Notes: generated from the letters alone by a model not told the origin. DNA of 64,000 nucleotides from Globodera rostochiensis (GCA_018350325.1 JAEVLN010000052.1:114023-178022); one strand, 5' to 3'; positions 11,937 to 22,899 are shown, numbered from the stretch's first letter. Program-made: numbers and translations.

Positions 11937-13902
11937 TTAATTCGTTGAAATTTCGGTAAGAAGCACGCGACCGCGTGAACGCCGATGGCGCATCACTTTG
12001 TAAGCGGTCCAAATAACGTAGTAGAACCACAGGGAGACGAGCACGTCCGCCAGGAGAATGGCCGCCTCTCCCCCCTGGGACATTCGGTAGTCTGGAAAGG
12101 GAGGGGATAGACAACACTAACACTTATGCCTTCGGGGGGAGGGGATAGACAACACTAACACTTATGCCTTCGGGGGGGGGGGGATAGACAACACTAACAC
12201 TTATGCCTTCGGGGGGGGGGGGGATAGACAACACTAACACTTATGCCTTCGGGGGGGGGGGGCTGTGAAAGTAGTGATGTCCAAGACCTGGTTCCCGAAA
12301 AGGTTCCGGCAAAAGTGAAAATTCGGAAAGTGTAACTGCCAAAATTTGGAACCGGAACCGCTAGAAAAAGTGGAACCCGGAGATCATTGATTTGAAAGGG
12401 CTCCCTCCTTTTTTCCATTTCTTTTGGGCCAGTTCCCTTATTAAAGTCTCTGTTTAAAGGGATACCTTTCCTGGCCTGGTCGGCATTTGTAAATTTGGTC
12501 GGATTGTCCTTGAGATGTTGCTGCACATTATCTTCCGGCGGGTTCAGCATGAAAAGGACGGACACGAACAGAACGGACAAGTAAAACATCATTTCGATGA
12601 CCTTTTTGGAGAGATTCAAATTTGTTGGTTGTTTTATAATGGACCAACTACAGCCCCCGGAACTGATCAACCAAGTCCCCGGACAACTGCGCCCCATAGG
12701 ACGCGATCGGCGACCCCTACCCTCTTGTCCCCCCCCCCCCCCCCCCGACTGGTCGAGACCCCTACCCTCTTGCCCCTCCCCCCCCCCCCCCCCCCGACTG
12801 GTCGAGACCCCTACCCTCTTGTCCCCCCCCCCCCGAACGGTCGAGACCCCTACCCTCTTGTCCCCCCCCCCCCGACTGGTCGAGACCCCTACCCTCTTGT
12901 CCCCCCCCGAACGGTCGAGACCCCTACCCTCTTGTCCCCCCCCCCCCCGACTGGTCGAGACCCCTACCCTCTTGTCCCCCCCCGAACGGTCGAGACCCCT
13001 ACCCTCTTGTCCCCCCCCCCCCCCCGACTGGTCGAGATCCCTACCCTCTTGCCCCCCCCCGACTGGTCGAGACCCCTACCCTCTTGTCCCCCCCCCCCCC
13101 CCCCCCGACTGGTCGAGACCCCTACCCTCTTGCCCCTCCCCCCCCCCCCCGACTGGTCGAGACCCCTACCCTCTTGTCCCCCCCCCCCCCGAACGGTCGA
13201 GACCCCTACCCTCTTGTCCCCCCCCCCCCGACTGGTCGAGACCCCTACCCTCTTGTCCCCCCCCGAACGGTCGAGACCCCTACCCTCTTGTCCCCCCCCC
13301 CCCGACTGGTCGAGATCCCTACCCTCTTGCCCCCCCCCCCGACTGGTCGAGACCCCTACCCTCTTGTCCCCCCCCCCCCCGACTGGTCGAGACCCCTACC
13401 CTCTTGCCCCCCCCGAACGGTCGAGACCTCTACCCTCTTGTCCCCCCCCCCCCCCCCGAACGGTCGAGACCCCTACCCTCTTGCCCCCCCGAACGGTCGA
13501 GACCTCTACCCTCTTGTCCCCCTCCCCCGGCATACCCCGTAAATCAAATAGGGCAGGTAAAGTCGAGGGTCGCGTCGACGCAATGCCAAAAGCACACAAA
13601 GGCAGGGGAATACGTAGAGAAGTCCCGCAACGCCCATCATTGGGTCATAAACGTCGGTGAACGGCATGAAGAAGGCAAACGCGCCGAGCAAGCTGAACAG
13701 AATGCCAATAAACGCGACGATCAGGGCACCTTGCTTGAGGGGACGGGGGAGGCGGGGATTTACAGACCGAACAAACGTACAAACAAACCTCCGCATTTGT
13801 GCGGAACACACCCCAACAGCAAGTGGCCTTTTCGAGTTCAATGCCGACATCGATGTTGGGGTTGTTGTTGCTGCTGCTGCTGTTGCACTCAATGGGTATC
13901 AT
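11937..13902 (-). CDS. small four-helix membrane protein, LAPTM/DUF7027-like
   Basis: ATG 13902 begins MIPIECN, then ATCCWGVFRTNAE, a Cys-rich cap before the first helix as in nematode LAPTM4-like proteins (family resemblance, moderate). The first intron is small and clean (GAG|GT to AAG|CAA near 13790-13738). Exon 2 (to about 13540) encodes two helices, GALIVAFIGILFSLLGAFAF and MGVAGLLYVFPCLCVLLAL, then YLPYLIYG. Exon 3 (about 12640-12465) encodes the third helix VIEMMFYLSVLFVSVLF and NPPEDN. The last exon (about 12110-11937) encodes GEAAILLADVLVSLWFYYVI and a basic tail ending LLTEISTN. The large intron between exons 2 and 3 is almost entirely the minisatellite at 12727-13530, and the last intron carries a second array. 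Exact phase at the 13540 donor is not resolved. Function is unknown; a lysosomal or endosomal membrane role would be by analogy only. Confidence 0.65.
12101..12262. repeat. intronic tandem repeat, about 4 units with growing G tract
   Basis: Units of about 36-40 bp containing ATAGACAACACTAACACTTA, each ending in a G-run that varies from 6 to 13. The array lies in the last intron of the four-helix membrane gene. The variable G-run explains the unequal unit lengths. Confidence 0.88.
12720..13535. repeat. large intronic minisatellite, about 20 units of 36-45 bp
   Basis: About twenty units, each with GACTGGTCGAGACCCCTACC or the variant with GAACGGTC, followed by CTCTTG and a C-run of 7 to 17. It lies in the second intron of the four-helix membrane gene, whose transcript carries the G-rich strand. 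Each unit gives G-runs compatible with four-stranded folding, and GGTC..GACC is a small palindrome. All three plus-strand frames stay open because no stop fits the unit; those proline-rich frames are not genes. Confidence 0.92.
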
Positions 13903-14039
13903 TGGCAAAAATGGGCGAGTTGAAGCAGGACAGGAACAAAGAGAAGAGCCGCAGATGGCGGACAGACCGAAAGTTGTGAGAATAAATAAACTGAGGACGC
14001 AAGAGAACTTCTGCTGTTGTTGTGGGTGGGGGGGGGGAT

Positions 14040-14410
14040 GTGAGAGCAGAATGGAAGGGAGGAAGAAGATGAAGAGGGAAGGGGAAGGAGGAGGAAGGGG
14101 GAAGGAGGAGGAGGAGGAGGAAGGGGGAAGGAGGAGGAAGGGGGAAGGAGGAGGAGGAAGGGGGAAGGAGGAGGAGGAGGAGGAAGGGGGAAGGGGGAAG
14201 GAGGAGGAGGAAGGGGGAAGGAGGAGGAGGAAGGGGGAAGGAGGAGGAGGAGGAAGGAGAAGGAGGAGGAAGAGGGAAGAAGATGAAGAGAAAGAGGAAG
14301 AGGGGAAGGAGGAGGAGAAGGAGGAGGAAGAGGGAAGAAGATGAAGAGAAAGAGGAAGAGGGGAAGGAGGAGGAAGGAGGAGGAGAAGGAGGAGGAAGAG
14401 GGGAAAGAAA
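14040..14410. repeat. homopurine GGAGGA/GGGGGAAGGA tract
   Basis: About 370 bases of nearly pure purine on the plus strand, built from GGAGGAGGAAGGGGGAAGGA-like units, continuing more loosely with AAGATGAAGAG repeats. It lies upstream of the four-helix membrane gene. Homopurine-homopyrimidine tracts with mirror symmetry can form triplex DNA (known). Open frames across it are an artefact of composition. Confidence 0.9.
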
Positions 14411-15575
14411 GAGTGAACGTTATGCCGATGATTGTGTATAACGAAAAGAGAATGATTGAAATTGGAAGTGCAAGCGAACGAAAGAGTCGATGGAAGAACA
14501 ATTCGAAGGGATGACGTGGAATTGGAGCAGCGATAAATGCTGTGTACGCCCAAAGGGTCAAAAAATGAATAATATAAAAATAATTTGTTGGGAAATGAAT
14601 GGGAAATGGATGAAGAATATGTTTGATTAATTTGTAAGGGAAGAAGAAACTCAAACGGGGAAATATGCGGAAGAATAGGCGGGTGAATTCGATCATCTAA
14701 AAATCAGTGAGTGGATTCGGGCATCCGAATCACTTTCTTTCAGATTGCCGATTGGGGTGATCGGAAATCGAAAGCCCCCCCCCCGCAAAAAAAAATAATG
14801 TTTTTGTTAGCATTTCCGAATCGACGCCAGCGAAAAAAGAAGAGACGCGACGTACTGCTCGAGGCGGTAGCTTAACATAATTAGTCAATTTTTGCATCTG
14901 TCGCTTTTAAGCTTAAACTGTTGCCTGATCTGATCGCATTCGAGGAGGCTGAAGGTGGAAGAATGGGGGGGGGGCTGGACGGATGAAGCAATGGGCGACG
15001 GATGGGTAAGCATCGATTTGTAATTAGTTTGATGGGATTTGATCAGATAAAGTGGCCGAGTAAAACGATCAATCACCGCCAGAAGGTTGGCCCCCCATCG
15101 ATCATAAAGATGAAATGTGATGAAGATTTCCGATCAAAATATTTTCGTTTGCATTTTTCAACAAATCTTTTGTTTGCAATTGTTTCCCCTTCATATTTTA
15201 AATTATTTGTCTCCCCGGGTCGGTTGATTTATGGGCAAAATGGGAGGTTTTTTCTGAGCTGTTTACCCCAATTTTCGCTTTTGTTTAACACGGGACCGAT
15301 CAGCCCTCAAAGTTCTTTCAATTACATTAACAATCACTGCGCATTTGCAAAAGATGAATTTCGGTTGTGTCGGTAAATGACGTGGAATCTTTCGTTTTGA
15401 GTCCAATTTGAGTTTTGGCGAGTCACAAATTAGGACTTGAAAAAAGAGAAGAATAAAATTGTTTTGTGGGTTTTTGGGTTGGGAGTTTGTGTTTTGTAGC
15501 CCCCGGGGGGGGGCAAATAGTATTTAAGGAATTGCGTCGATCAATCGACTTAAAAATAAATAGATCAAACGAAAG
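14411..15575. other. intergenic region without a supported gene
   Basis: Spacer between the purine tract and the small secreted peptide gene. One frame of 124 codons at 15002-15376 is open but has no recognisable domain, no signal peptide and no clear splice partner, so I do not call it. A TATTTAAG box at about 15519 may belong to the gene at 15576. Confidence 0.5.
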
Positions 15576-15911
15576 ATGACAGCAAATTTCAACATCTTCC
15601 ACAGATCGTTTTTCGGTTCTGCCCCATTTGTTCGGTGAGTGGCCAATTTAAATAAATTAACTTTTTCCCTTTCCGTCCCTTCGGGCAAATCTCTGATTTT
15701 GTTTCCCCCCAGGCGTCGCCTTTCCCTCCTCTTCGCCGCCCTCGTCCTCCTCCTCCTCGTCGATGTGCTTTGTGCCGCCCCGTTGACCATTTTGACCCGC
15801 GAGATTAGCCCGGAGGCGGAAGCGAACAAATTTTTGGGTTCATTCCCCGAGGGTCTGGACCTTTTGCAAGAAGGGCACCTCCGGGAAGCGCGGTTCTTCG
15901 GGCAGCGATGA
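15576..15911 (+). CDS. small secreted protein, 85 residues, function unknown
   Basis: Two exons, 15576-15634 and 15713-15911, joined by a 78-bp GT-AG intron (CG|GTGAGT to CCAG|GCG) give a protein of 85 residues ending at TGA 15909-15911. The only Met is in exon 1. Residues about 20-42 are RRLSLLFAALVLLLLVDVLC, a signal sequence with a long hydrophobic core and a likely cut before APLTIL. The predicted mature chain of about 43 residues is acidic, has no Cys, contains FLGSFPEGLDLL and ends ARFFGQR. It has no dibasic site, so it is not a typical multi-peptide precursor. It could be a small neuropeptide-like protein or a secreted effector; I do not recognise it. It is divergent from the membrane protein gene to its left and about 510 bp ahead of the next gene on the same strand. 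Confidence 0.6.
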
Positions 15912-16420
15912 CGACGCATTTGGGCACTTTGCTTTGTGTGTGATCTCAATTTTGGTCCGACTTTTTGAAGCATTTTGATCATAACTTTTTATTCTGTGAA
16001 TAAATAATTTTGAAACCAAGTTCAATTCAACTGACGGTCATTCGTTGGAGTGAATCGTTCCAAAGCTTTTGCCCTCCGACCAGCGGATTCAGACAAGAAC
16101 AAAAGTGGGCGATCGGCGGGCGGACGGTCAATTTGTCGAAACGCGCCGGAGGGGACGAATAAAGAAAAATATTAAATCGACGCTTTTTTTGCAATTTCTC
16201 TTGGCTTTCCGGATTCAAAGCTCGGAAATCCCCTTTCTCATTTCACCACATCCTTTCAAATGCCATGCCACGTCAGCAATCGTTTTGGCATTTGCATTTT
16301 CATTCCCTTCCATCACAAAATCGATGACTTTCCAGTTGTCATTAAAAGTAAAAGAGTTAAAGCAAAAAATGCCGTAATTATATTTAACGGAAAATTATTT
16401 TGCCAAAGAATTTAGGGCAA

Positions 16421-18906
16421 ATGGAAAAGCGATTTGAATTTAATTTTGCGCTTTTCATTACTTTTTGCTTCACCGGTGCCGTTGTCGGCTTGCCGCCATT
16501 GCCTCCGCCACCGCCTCCAAGTGACAATTTTTGTGTTACAAATAAATTAACTTTCATTTCGAAGAGCCTGCGGCTGCCGGCGCCCCGCCGCCGCCGCCCC
16601 CGCCGCCGCCGCCTCTGCTTAAGAGCGGCAGCGGGAAGTTGGCACTGTCTTTTGGGGACGCAATTCGACAAAAGGCCATGGCGAGGGGAGGCGCCTCCGG
16701 CGATGTGTCCGGGGGGGAGAAGGCGCCTCCGCCGCCGCCTCCTCCAGCAAAACCGCCGGTGCCTTCGCTTCCGACGGCTTCTTCTTCGCTTGGGTCGCCC
16801 GCCCGTAGGCGCGCACCGACGCCATTCCCTTCGCCAAGGAATTCGGACGAGTCAGCGCCGCAGCCGACGCCCATCCGCCGTCGGAGGCCGACTCCGTTCG
16901 TACGGAAAGCCTCCGAATCGGAAGAGGGCGTCAGACGCGTTTTTGTATCGGAAGAAAGCGAAAAAGAGGCTCTGCCGGCTTCGGAAACGGCATCTTACAG
17001 AAGACGGAGCTCGCCTCTGAGTTTGGCATCGTCCTTCTCAAGAAGTTCGGTGACGACGCCAACCAGAAGCCGAATTCTGACACCTCCAACTTCCGAATCG
17101 GAGGAACAGACTGAAAACATCGAAATGGAAAGGTCGAGAGGCTGGAGGGAGGAGCAGCGATTGGACTACGAAAAGGACGATTCTGCCGAATTTTCGTCAT
17201 CAGCAGAATTTGTTAACAGAAAATTTGCGTTCGACAAAATGCCAGGTAAGTGAAAGTTAGCGGACATTGTCGCCAAGTTCAAACGGACGGAAAAGCCTAA
17301 AATTGTTTCCTTCAGAGTCCATTCTGCTTGGCTTTCCGCTTCCGCCGTCGCCGACCGGCACTTTTCCCGCTCAATTCGTCGCCCGCGACTTTGCGTCCGG
17401 TTCGGACGTGATGGACTACCGGAGGCCGGGGGAAGCGGACGAGGGCCGTGTCCAGGAGGTGGCCATCTCCGGAGAGTTTCTCTGCGGACGCTCCCAACGC
17501 TTCCACCCCGCGGCGGTGTATCTGCGCGAGTTCTTTTGGGAAAGCGGCGTCCGGGACCGCTCGGGGACCTTCAAACATCCAAGTGATCGATCGGAAGGCC
17601 GAAAAGCCATTTTTTGATCTTTTGCAGAATTTATGAAACGAATCGTTGGGTTATACGCTCTTCGCCCGACTTTCGGCTCGTTCACTTTTAAAATTGTGCG
17701 TCCGGCCGCCTCTTATCAGGTGAAATTACTCCAAACAAAAAGTAACGGAAAAAGAATATTAAAACTATTTAAATTTCTTTCGATTCTTTGAGACAAAACT
17801 CTCGCTTTAACTTTTTTAGCTTCAATGTTCACATTTGTCAGGTGCACAACGGCGATGACAGCGAACCCAAAATGAGTCGGAAAAATCGTCGGAGGTGGCG
17901 ACGGGGCGGCTTCAGAGTGGGGAAGAAGCGCCGTTCGGGAGGGAAGGAGTTGGCGCCGAAGGGGGAGGAGGGCGAGTGGCCCGTGTTGGAGGCGGAACAC
18001 AGCCAATTCGAGTTGGTGTTCGACCGGGGCGGCTGTGACAGCACACACAACGAGTCGGAGGTGGTCATTAAAAAGGGAGGGGCCGGAGCTTTTGTGAGTA
18101 TGGCCCCAAGGCCCGGAGTTAGGGGAGGGGGCGGAGCTTTTGTGAGTATGGCCCCAAGGCCCGGAGTTAGGGGAGGGGGCGGAGCTTTTGTGAGTATGGC
18201 CCCAAGGCCCGGAGTTAGGGGAGGGGGCGGAGCTTTTGTGAGTATGGCCCCAAGGCCCGGAGTTAGGGGAGGGGGCGGAGCTTTTGTGAGTATGGCCCCA
18301 AGGCCCGGAGTTAGGGGAGGGGGCGGAGCTTTTGTGAGTATGGCCCCAAGGCCCGGAGTTAAGGAGGGGGCGGAGCTGAGTATGGCCTCAAGGAGTGAAT
18401 TTGTACTTTCAATTCGAACTATTTGAAATACGTAAAAGTGGGGGAGGAGGAGGAGGGGGGGGGGTATTTTGCATTTTGTAAATATTAAAATGTTTCGTTT
18501 CGTCGAAGGCGCTTTCTGAAGGCGGCCTCTGTCTGAGTGAATTTGCGCGCAAACCGGATTGGCAGGACCGGAAGTGGCGAAAGGCGTTGGACAGCGAAAG
18601 AAAATGTTCCACACAAATTCTGGTAAACAGCCAATTTACTAAAAGTAAATTCGTCTTTTGCATAATGCCAAACGAACGAATTGCCCACCCCCCCCCCCCT
18701 TTTAGGACAGAAAAAGGGACCGCATTTGCGTGCAGAAAGTTGGAGACGTTCGTTCGGACGCCGACTTTGTGGAGAAGTCCCTGGGGCCAATTCGGGTGGA
18801 CAAATGCACGGGTCGGGACGAGGATGTGCCGTCAAAAACCGGCAAAAAGTCCCGGGGGGAAAAACCGCGCGCGCAAAAATCGACGAGACGTTTTTGGAAG
18901 ATTTGA
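16421..18906 (+). CDS. secreted polyproline protein with a weak transthyretin-like segment, carrying a splice-donor minisatellite
   Basis: ATG 16421 opens MEKRFEFNFALFITFCFTGA, a likely signal peptide, then two polyproline blocks (PPLPPPPPP before and a run of eleven Pro after a 50-bp intron at about 16519-16565) and LLKSGSGKLALSFGDAIRQ. A long acidic/Ser-Pro-Arg region follows to 17246. Exon near 17316-17580 encodes VAISGEFLCGRSQRF and LREFFWESGV, which resembles the start of nematode transthyretin-like domains (GxLxC); a later FELVFDRGGC resembles their end. This match is weak. Further exons are near 17629-17719, 17842-18093, 18509-18623 and 18710-18906, ending in a basic Lys/Arg tail and TGA 18904-18906. 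The exon ending at 18093 and the start of its intron are tandemly repeated (see repeat). No family can be named with confidence. Confidence 0.55.
18085..18385 (+). repeat. 48-bp minisatellite repeating an exon-intron junction, six consensus 5' splice sites
   Basis: Six full copies and one degenerate partial copy of a 48-bp unit. Each unit contains GGAGCTTTT directly followed by GTGAGTATGG, so a consensus donor occurs at 18094, 18142, 18190, 18238, 18286 and 18334. Forty-eight is a multiple of three and all units are open in the gene's frame (16 residues, GAFVSMAPRPGVRGGG). The acceptor that fits the downstream exon is at 18507-18508. Confidence 0.92.
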
Positions 18907-20181
18907 GGGGAAAGGGCGGGACGAGCGGAGACTTTGAAGTCGAACGGACGGTAGCAAATGAATAAAAGATTGTACGGTATTGATTGATGTACATACCGTA
19001 GCTTCTGGAGTATTTGATCATGCACTTACTGTGATTGTGTTTATGTGCTGGTAGAAAGAATGTTTGCTTTTGCATTTTCACAACGACATGCCCTCGGGGG
19101 AAGACGGAGAGTTGGCGCTGACTGAACTTAAATGAACGTTAAATATAAGCTTAATTATGGATTAATTGCAGCGATTTTCTTCCCACTTCCCCGCCTCCCA
19201 ATTTTCCTCCCGCCGTCCGATCAAATCGCATTCTTTGCTAATCCAATCGCTGTCCGATCGATCTGTGCTAATATCCGTCAAATTTGGCGTATAAATTGTC
19301 GCAAGTTTTCCTTCGGCGGTCGCGACAATCCATCATTTTGCCTGCTTTTCTTCAATTCGGATTCTTTCGTTTATTTTCGAATTTTTAAACAAATTTAAAG
19401 CAAAAATTCGATGGAATTTGTATAATTTACAATTATTAATTAGTCTTTTAGTGAGTGAGCGAATGTCTTTTGAATTTTGTGCCAATTTCAAATGTTTCGA
19501 TGGCGCCGAATTGTTTCTTCCCGAGATGCAACCGCACGAACAATTCTTTATGGTCGGCCGTCCGAACTTCGCCAATTGTTTCTTTTTAGTTTCAATTCAT
19601 TCGCATTTAGCGTATTTACACTGCTTTCGCCCAATTCTTGCCATTCTGTGACGTATCGCCAACAAATGATGGACATACGGTGGTTATTGGGGAAATGGTA
19701 AGAATTAGGGAATACCATAGCAATTGGGGGGAATACGGTAAGAATTGGGGGAGGGGGAATACCGTAAGAATTGGGGGGAATTCGTTAAGTAAGAATTAGG
19801 AATACAGTAGGAGGGGGGGGGGGGGCTCTACGGTGGGTGAGCATCGGTATTTCACAGTTTGTAACAAAATTTCGATGCCCTCCAAATAAACGTTTCATCA
19901 GAGTGCGCTGTTTCCCGGCCTCCGCCGTTTGTTCGCCGTTTTTCTCCAATTACTCGCCGAAGCCGTGCCTCGAATGCCGATGCAAAATTATTGAGCCAAT
20001 TGTTCGAATTGGCGGCGTTTATTCGATCATTTTTTGGTTTAGCCCCCCCCCCCGCCGTCACATTTTTATTTGTTCAGCCGGCGGCCCCGTGACAATTAAT
20101 TAATTAATTATTCCATTCGCTGTTAATAAATATAAACGCAATTCAAACAAAAAAAAAAATCCAAATTCCCAAAATTTGAAA
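18907..20181. other. intergenic, AT-rich, with short G-rich repeats
   Basis: No supported gene. Around 19690-19830 there are imperfect repeats of GTAAGAATTGGGGGGAATAC and a G-run. Open frames of 60-90 codons (for example near 19132, 19418 and 19837) lack any family signature or consistent splice structure. Confidence 0.5.
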
Positions 20182-22161
20182 ATGGTGACAATTTGCGTCA
20201 TTTTCATCGTCAATTTTGTCGCCACTTTTGGCAAATCCCAACGCTCGGCCAAAAGTGCCGCCAATTTTGTGTTTCTGACCTTTCACAACAACAGCGACCA
20301 TTTGTATGACGTGAACTTTGTCGTCAACGGCAGAGATTCTTTGAATGGTCAGTCGAAATTTCGTGCAAATTTAAATTTGTTGGCTTTTATTGAATGAATT
20401 TGTCAGTTATCCCTTCACTTTCGTTGACCTCCTCCAAAAACGGGTCAAAAGATGTCGAGAATCGACGCGACTTTCTCGAGCAGTTTCCGGTGATGTGCAA
20501 GTCCGACCCTCGGGCGCCTTCCCCCAATAGGCCGCCGACCAACGGTCCCCTTTCACTGTGGACGGCACAAACCGGGCGACTGTCCCCTGAGGACGGCACT
20601 TTGGGTTGGTTCGCCCCGGCGGCTAAATAACATCCAATTCCGGAGAGACTTAATTTTACTGTTACCATTTCGGAATACCGAGTATCGGATGGATTGTCTG
20701 TGACTACCGTACCCCGGGTCTCTCCCGGCAACTCGCCGTCCCACCGATTGATCGTTTGTGTGTTTGGGGACTTCAGCGAAAATCTGTACGAGCACACCCA
20801 ACTGGACTTGAGCAAGCTGATCGAACACAAAAAGTGCAACATGAACTTGTTCATCGGTACGGAAGAGAAGGGAATATGTCCACCAATAAATTTGTGGAAT
20901 TTGGGAATTTGCCGAAAATATTCCTCTGATCAGTGTTCCTTTTCGATTGGTCGGAACTGATTCCGGTTTTACATTAACGAACGTAATCAGAGATTCTCGA
21001 TAACTTTTCATAATAATTAAATAGGATTTAAGTTTTTTCCTCAAAGTTTGAGAGGAGTTGGCTTTATTTAAGATGTGATTGATGTAAACTAAAAGTTTTT
21101 ATTTGCCTTTTCCGGGAAAATTGCGTGGGAGCGGCGGCTACACCCGCAGGCCGGCTTCAACTTCTCGCCCTATGTGATGTTGCACAGCAAGGCCAACTCG
21201 CACAAACACAGCGCATTTGCCCGAGTGCCGTCCATTTTTGGGGCTGTCGGAGGGAACTTAACGGAAACGACTTTCTTTCAGAGGTTGTGTCAATTTAACA
21301 AATTTGCGTTTCCATTAATCGGTTTACAGTACTGAAGTGGGGGATGTGGCGTTTATCCAGATTACGGTCGAAATTGCTACGGTAGCCAATTTGGCGGATG
21401 GGTCAGTGGAATATGAGATGATCGCGCAGTATTTCCGCGAAACAATGCTCAACGAATTGGAGTGTAAACTTCAGGTTGGCAAATCCCGGCACTTTCTCCG
21501 TTTGTTTCGATCACATTTCTGTCACCGACTTCAGGAAATGCATCGCCGCCCGAGGCGTCCCTGGATTGTGCTGTACATGACACATCCTTACCTTGTCAGC
21601 AACGACGAAGATAAAGTACTTACCGATGTTTGGTTGATTGGTGCTAATACTTCTTTAAGGCCCAATGGTTTATAATGAATGACACCGACCGCTTCTTCGA
21701 CATTTTGAAGCGGTACAAGGTGGACTTGTTGACGAGTTGCGGCATCGAGGGGTTTTTTTTTAAATGTTTCTTCTCTTATTAAAAATGCTTAATCCATTTT
21801 TAGAATGGCACGCCTTTTGACTAAGAAAAAGAAGGAAATGCCGGAAGCAAAATTGCCCGAATATGTGCAGACGACGATGGCACAATGCGGCGGATATCAA
21901 TCGATGTGAGAGAATTTAAATGTATCAATTATTTTATCGCCCCCAGGGATGTAACTCTTCAAAATGAATGCTCTTTTGCCGTGTTGGACATCCGTTCGGA
22001 CAAAATGACCTTTCGGAAGATGAACGCCGATGATGGAAGTGACTTGGAAAATGGACAAATTGACAGAACATTTGTCAGTTTTTGGGTGGTTTATTGGGAA
22101 GGACGGATTTGCCGCATTTCAGGAGGAGGCGGACGATTGCGTGCTGGACGAGGAACTTTGA
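20182..22161 (+). CDS. secreted purple-acid-phosphatase-like protein, paralogue B, metal site degenerate
   Basis: ATG 20182 begins MVTICVIFIVNFVATFG, a signal peptide. Exons run near 20182-20347, 20405-20620, 20650-20855, 21121-21284, 21330-21475, 21535-21615, 21660-21752, 21804-21905, 21947-22073 and 22123-22161, ending EEADDCVLDEEL. The fold order follows purple acid phosphatases: LIVCVFGDF, then NLFIGK (family VGDFAY), VPSIFGAVGGNLTET (family GNHE), RRPWIVLYMTHPYLVSN (family PWI..GHRP..CS), FFDILKRYKVDLL followed by SCGIEGMAR (family VDL..HEH), and the C-terminal strand CSFAVLDIRSDKM. One Asp, the Asn and one His are kept; the rest of the two-metal site is gone, as in paralogue A. An in-frame TAA at 20628-20630 lies between two well-fitting segments and must be spliced out for the gene to work; I could not find a phase-correct intron there. 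Confidence 0.68.
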
Positions 22162-22899
22162 GTGGAGAACAATTTTCGATTTATATTTTTGCATTAAATT
22201 TATTTATTAACAAATTATAAACATTTATTTTTATATTTGTTCGTAGCGAAATCCAAAAGAGCAGCAAATTCGTGATTAAACGAAGAGGGGGAGGGGACAT
22301 TTTGAAGGATTTTCCGTTATTGGACATTTTGTCCGTGGGACCTTTTGAACGGGTACCTTTTGTACACGTACACGAAGGGGGGGGGGAGGGGGGAGGGTAC
22401 AACGGGGCCTTTAAAACCCTTTAGGGGATATTTGACCAGCTCCTCCCCCCCCCCATTCCCTTCCCAATTTGAGTCTGCTGCCCACCCATACACCCCGCCC
22501 GCCATCGCCACCATCACTCGTCCCAATCCCCACATAAATTCTCTTTTCCCAATTTCAATCCGGATATTTGTCGTCCATCCTAGCCATCCCCCGAGGGGAT
22601 GAGCCACTAAGTCCCATTGATTCCGAAGGGATGCTTCAAATGCACAATTCAGCATTACGTTTAATCAATGATTGGCTGCTTATCACAATTGGGAGGGCGA
22701 TCTTTTGGGCATTAAGTGATTAGCTTAATTAAACCGTTCAAAATGATTTTATTATTCTATTTGCACTTTATTTTATTTTCACAGATTAAAATGGGGAAAA
22801 TGTCATTATCGGCTGTTTTTCATTGTTCAAACTTTGTGTTCATTATTCTGTTCAGCTCCGTCACGGTGTTTCAATTCCTAAGCATCGTTAGCGGGCAAA
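22162..22899. other. intergenic, no supported gene
   Basis: Spacer with a G-run near 22376-22398 and a C-run near 22446-22456. An open frame from 22791 begins with a signal-like stretch MGKMSLSAVF but does not join the downstream exons in phase; it may be a shadow or an alternative 5' exon of the next gene. Confidence 0.4.

Noticed and set aside
12515..13979. Very long proline/arginine open frames (152-460 codons) on the plus strand
   Set aside because: They follow the C-rich minisatellite in all three frames, have no stop because the unit has none, and lie in an intron of the minus-strand gene.
13645..14696. Ser/Phe/Pro/Leu-rich open frames on the minus strand
   Set aside because: They arise from the homopurine tract; only the short N-terminal part near 13790-13902 is coding.
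17838..18614. 258-codon minus-strand frame with LTPGLGAILTKAPPPP repeats
   Set aside because: It is the complement of the 48-bp minisatellite of the plus-strand gene.
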